DNA of 64,000 nucleotides from Deltaproteobacteria bacterium (GTDB lineage: Bacteria > Desulfobacterota > Syntrophia > Syntrophales > Smithellaceae), in NCBI GenBank assembly GCA_022710585.1, contig JAKLGV010000004.1, positions 62,001 to 126,000 of the forward strand, written 5' to 3'. A program made the position numbers and the translations under genes. Under the pieces are notes generated by a model. That model did not search any database and had not been told where the DNA came from. It saw nothing but the letters and a program-made list of their open reading frames with translations. Positions 63,668 through 64,000 of this stretch are shown one piece after another. Positions within the stretch are counted from its first letter, which is position 1. Each line of letters begins with the position of its first letter.

Positions 63668-64000
63668 ATAAAAGTATTTTCTTTGATAATGGTCAGAAAC
63701 ACTTCCTCGAGTCTGGCTTCGCCGAGTTTTGCGATGCTCTTTAACTCCTCAAGGCTGCCTTCCGCCAGCAGTGAGCCTTTATGAATCAGACCGATACGGT
63801 GGCACAGATCTTCGGCGATACTGAGCGTGTGAGTCGAAACAAAAATGGTTGTTTTGCCGGCCGCGAGCGCCTTAAAAATATCTTTCACCATATGAACGGC
63901 TTCCGGATCCAGCCCGACCATCGGTTCATCGATAATCAAGATCTTCGGCTCATGCAAAAGAGCGGCGGCAATAATCAATCTCTGCTTCATTCCGTGTGAA
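63664..64000 (-). CDS. ABC transporter ATP-binding protein, 3' part only
   Basis: The window cuts the gene at its 5' side. The visible 112 residues include the signature region SHGMKQRL at the edge, Walker B ILIIDEPMVGLDPEA, and the H-loop IFVSTHTLSIAEDL. The usual LSGGQ is SHGMK. It pairs with the downstream permease. The ATG at 63990 is internal, not the start. Confidence 0.85.
   Translation of the reverse strand, partial: SHGMKQRLIIAAALLHEPKILIIDEPMVGLDPEAVHMVKDIFKALAAGKTTIFVSTHTLSIAEDLCHRIGLIHKGSLLAEGSLEELKSIAKLGEARLEEVFLTIIKENTFI

Overview
The window looks like a chromosome segment of a strictly anaerobic, probably syntrophic, deltaproteobacterium (Desulfobacterota; a Syntrophus/Smithella-like Syntrophales member is my best guess). 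That reading rests on gene content, not on a database search: an oxalate/formate-type MFS carrier, a formate/nitrite (FNT) channel, an HndABC-type NADH-linked iron-sulfur flavoprotein module with its usual DRTGG/PHP/ATPase accessory genes, LptF/LptG and other Gram-negative envelope genes, and the delta-type order corC-lnt-prfB.

Layout. 1-6.4 kb: a secreted DUF2845 protein and a methyltransferase, then small-acid transport genes (MFS carrier; FNT channel with small neighbours). The two transport units have the same promoter layout and a shared upstream motif. 6.4-13.7 kb: hndC (fused to a GltD-like flavoprotein), hndB and hndA, followed upstream by an ATPase, a PHP phosphoesterase, three DRTGG-domain proteins and an anti-sigma-type ATPase, all on the minus strand. 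13.9-19.9 kb: tRNA-Pro and tRNA-Leu, then the proteostasis operon tig-clpP-clpX-lon. 19.9-20.1 kb: tRNA-Val and tRNA-Asp.

20.07-28.37 kb is an 8.3-kb integrative element lodged in the 3' half of tRNA-Asp, bounded by a 56-bp perfect direct repeat. It carries a tyrosine integrase, a CHC2/Toprim primase, a DUF927 ATPase, a compact repeat-rich AT-rich segment between those two genes that looks like a replication origin, an AlpA-like regulator, two proteins made of the same HTH-like module, and a FtsH-type (M41) metallopeptidase domain with no AAA+ domain. C-rich decamer repeats near both ends look like integrase arm sites. No phage structural genes are visible, so it is a satellite-like or plasmid-like integrative element rather than a prophage.

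28.4-40.7 kb: corC-lnt-prfB (prfB has the classic +1 programmed frameshift), an MltD-like lytic transglycosylase, panC-panD (panC sits behind a probable attenuator), ahcY, lptG/lptF and a heptosyltransferase-like enzyme. 40.7-42.7 kb is an AT-richer patch with uncharacterised genes. 42.7-46.5 kb: a dicarboxylate symporter and three cell-wall enzymes (VanX-like dipeptidase, L,D-transpeptidase-like lipoprotein, M23 peptidase). 46.6-58 kb: secA, argJ, then the housekeeping run rpsB-tsf-pyrH-frr-uppS-cdsA-dxr-rseP-tsaB. 58-61.7 kb: a TPR protein, an ExeA-like ATPase with a long proline-rich tail and an excisionase-type HTH protein. 62-64 kb: an ABC-2 exporter whose ATPase gene runs off the window end.

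The most interesting material is the tRNA-Asp element (origin, peptidase, arm sites), the HndC-GltD fusion operon without a hydrogenase subunit, the paired transporter promoters and the panC leader.
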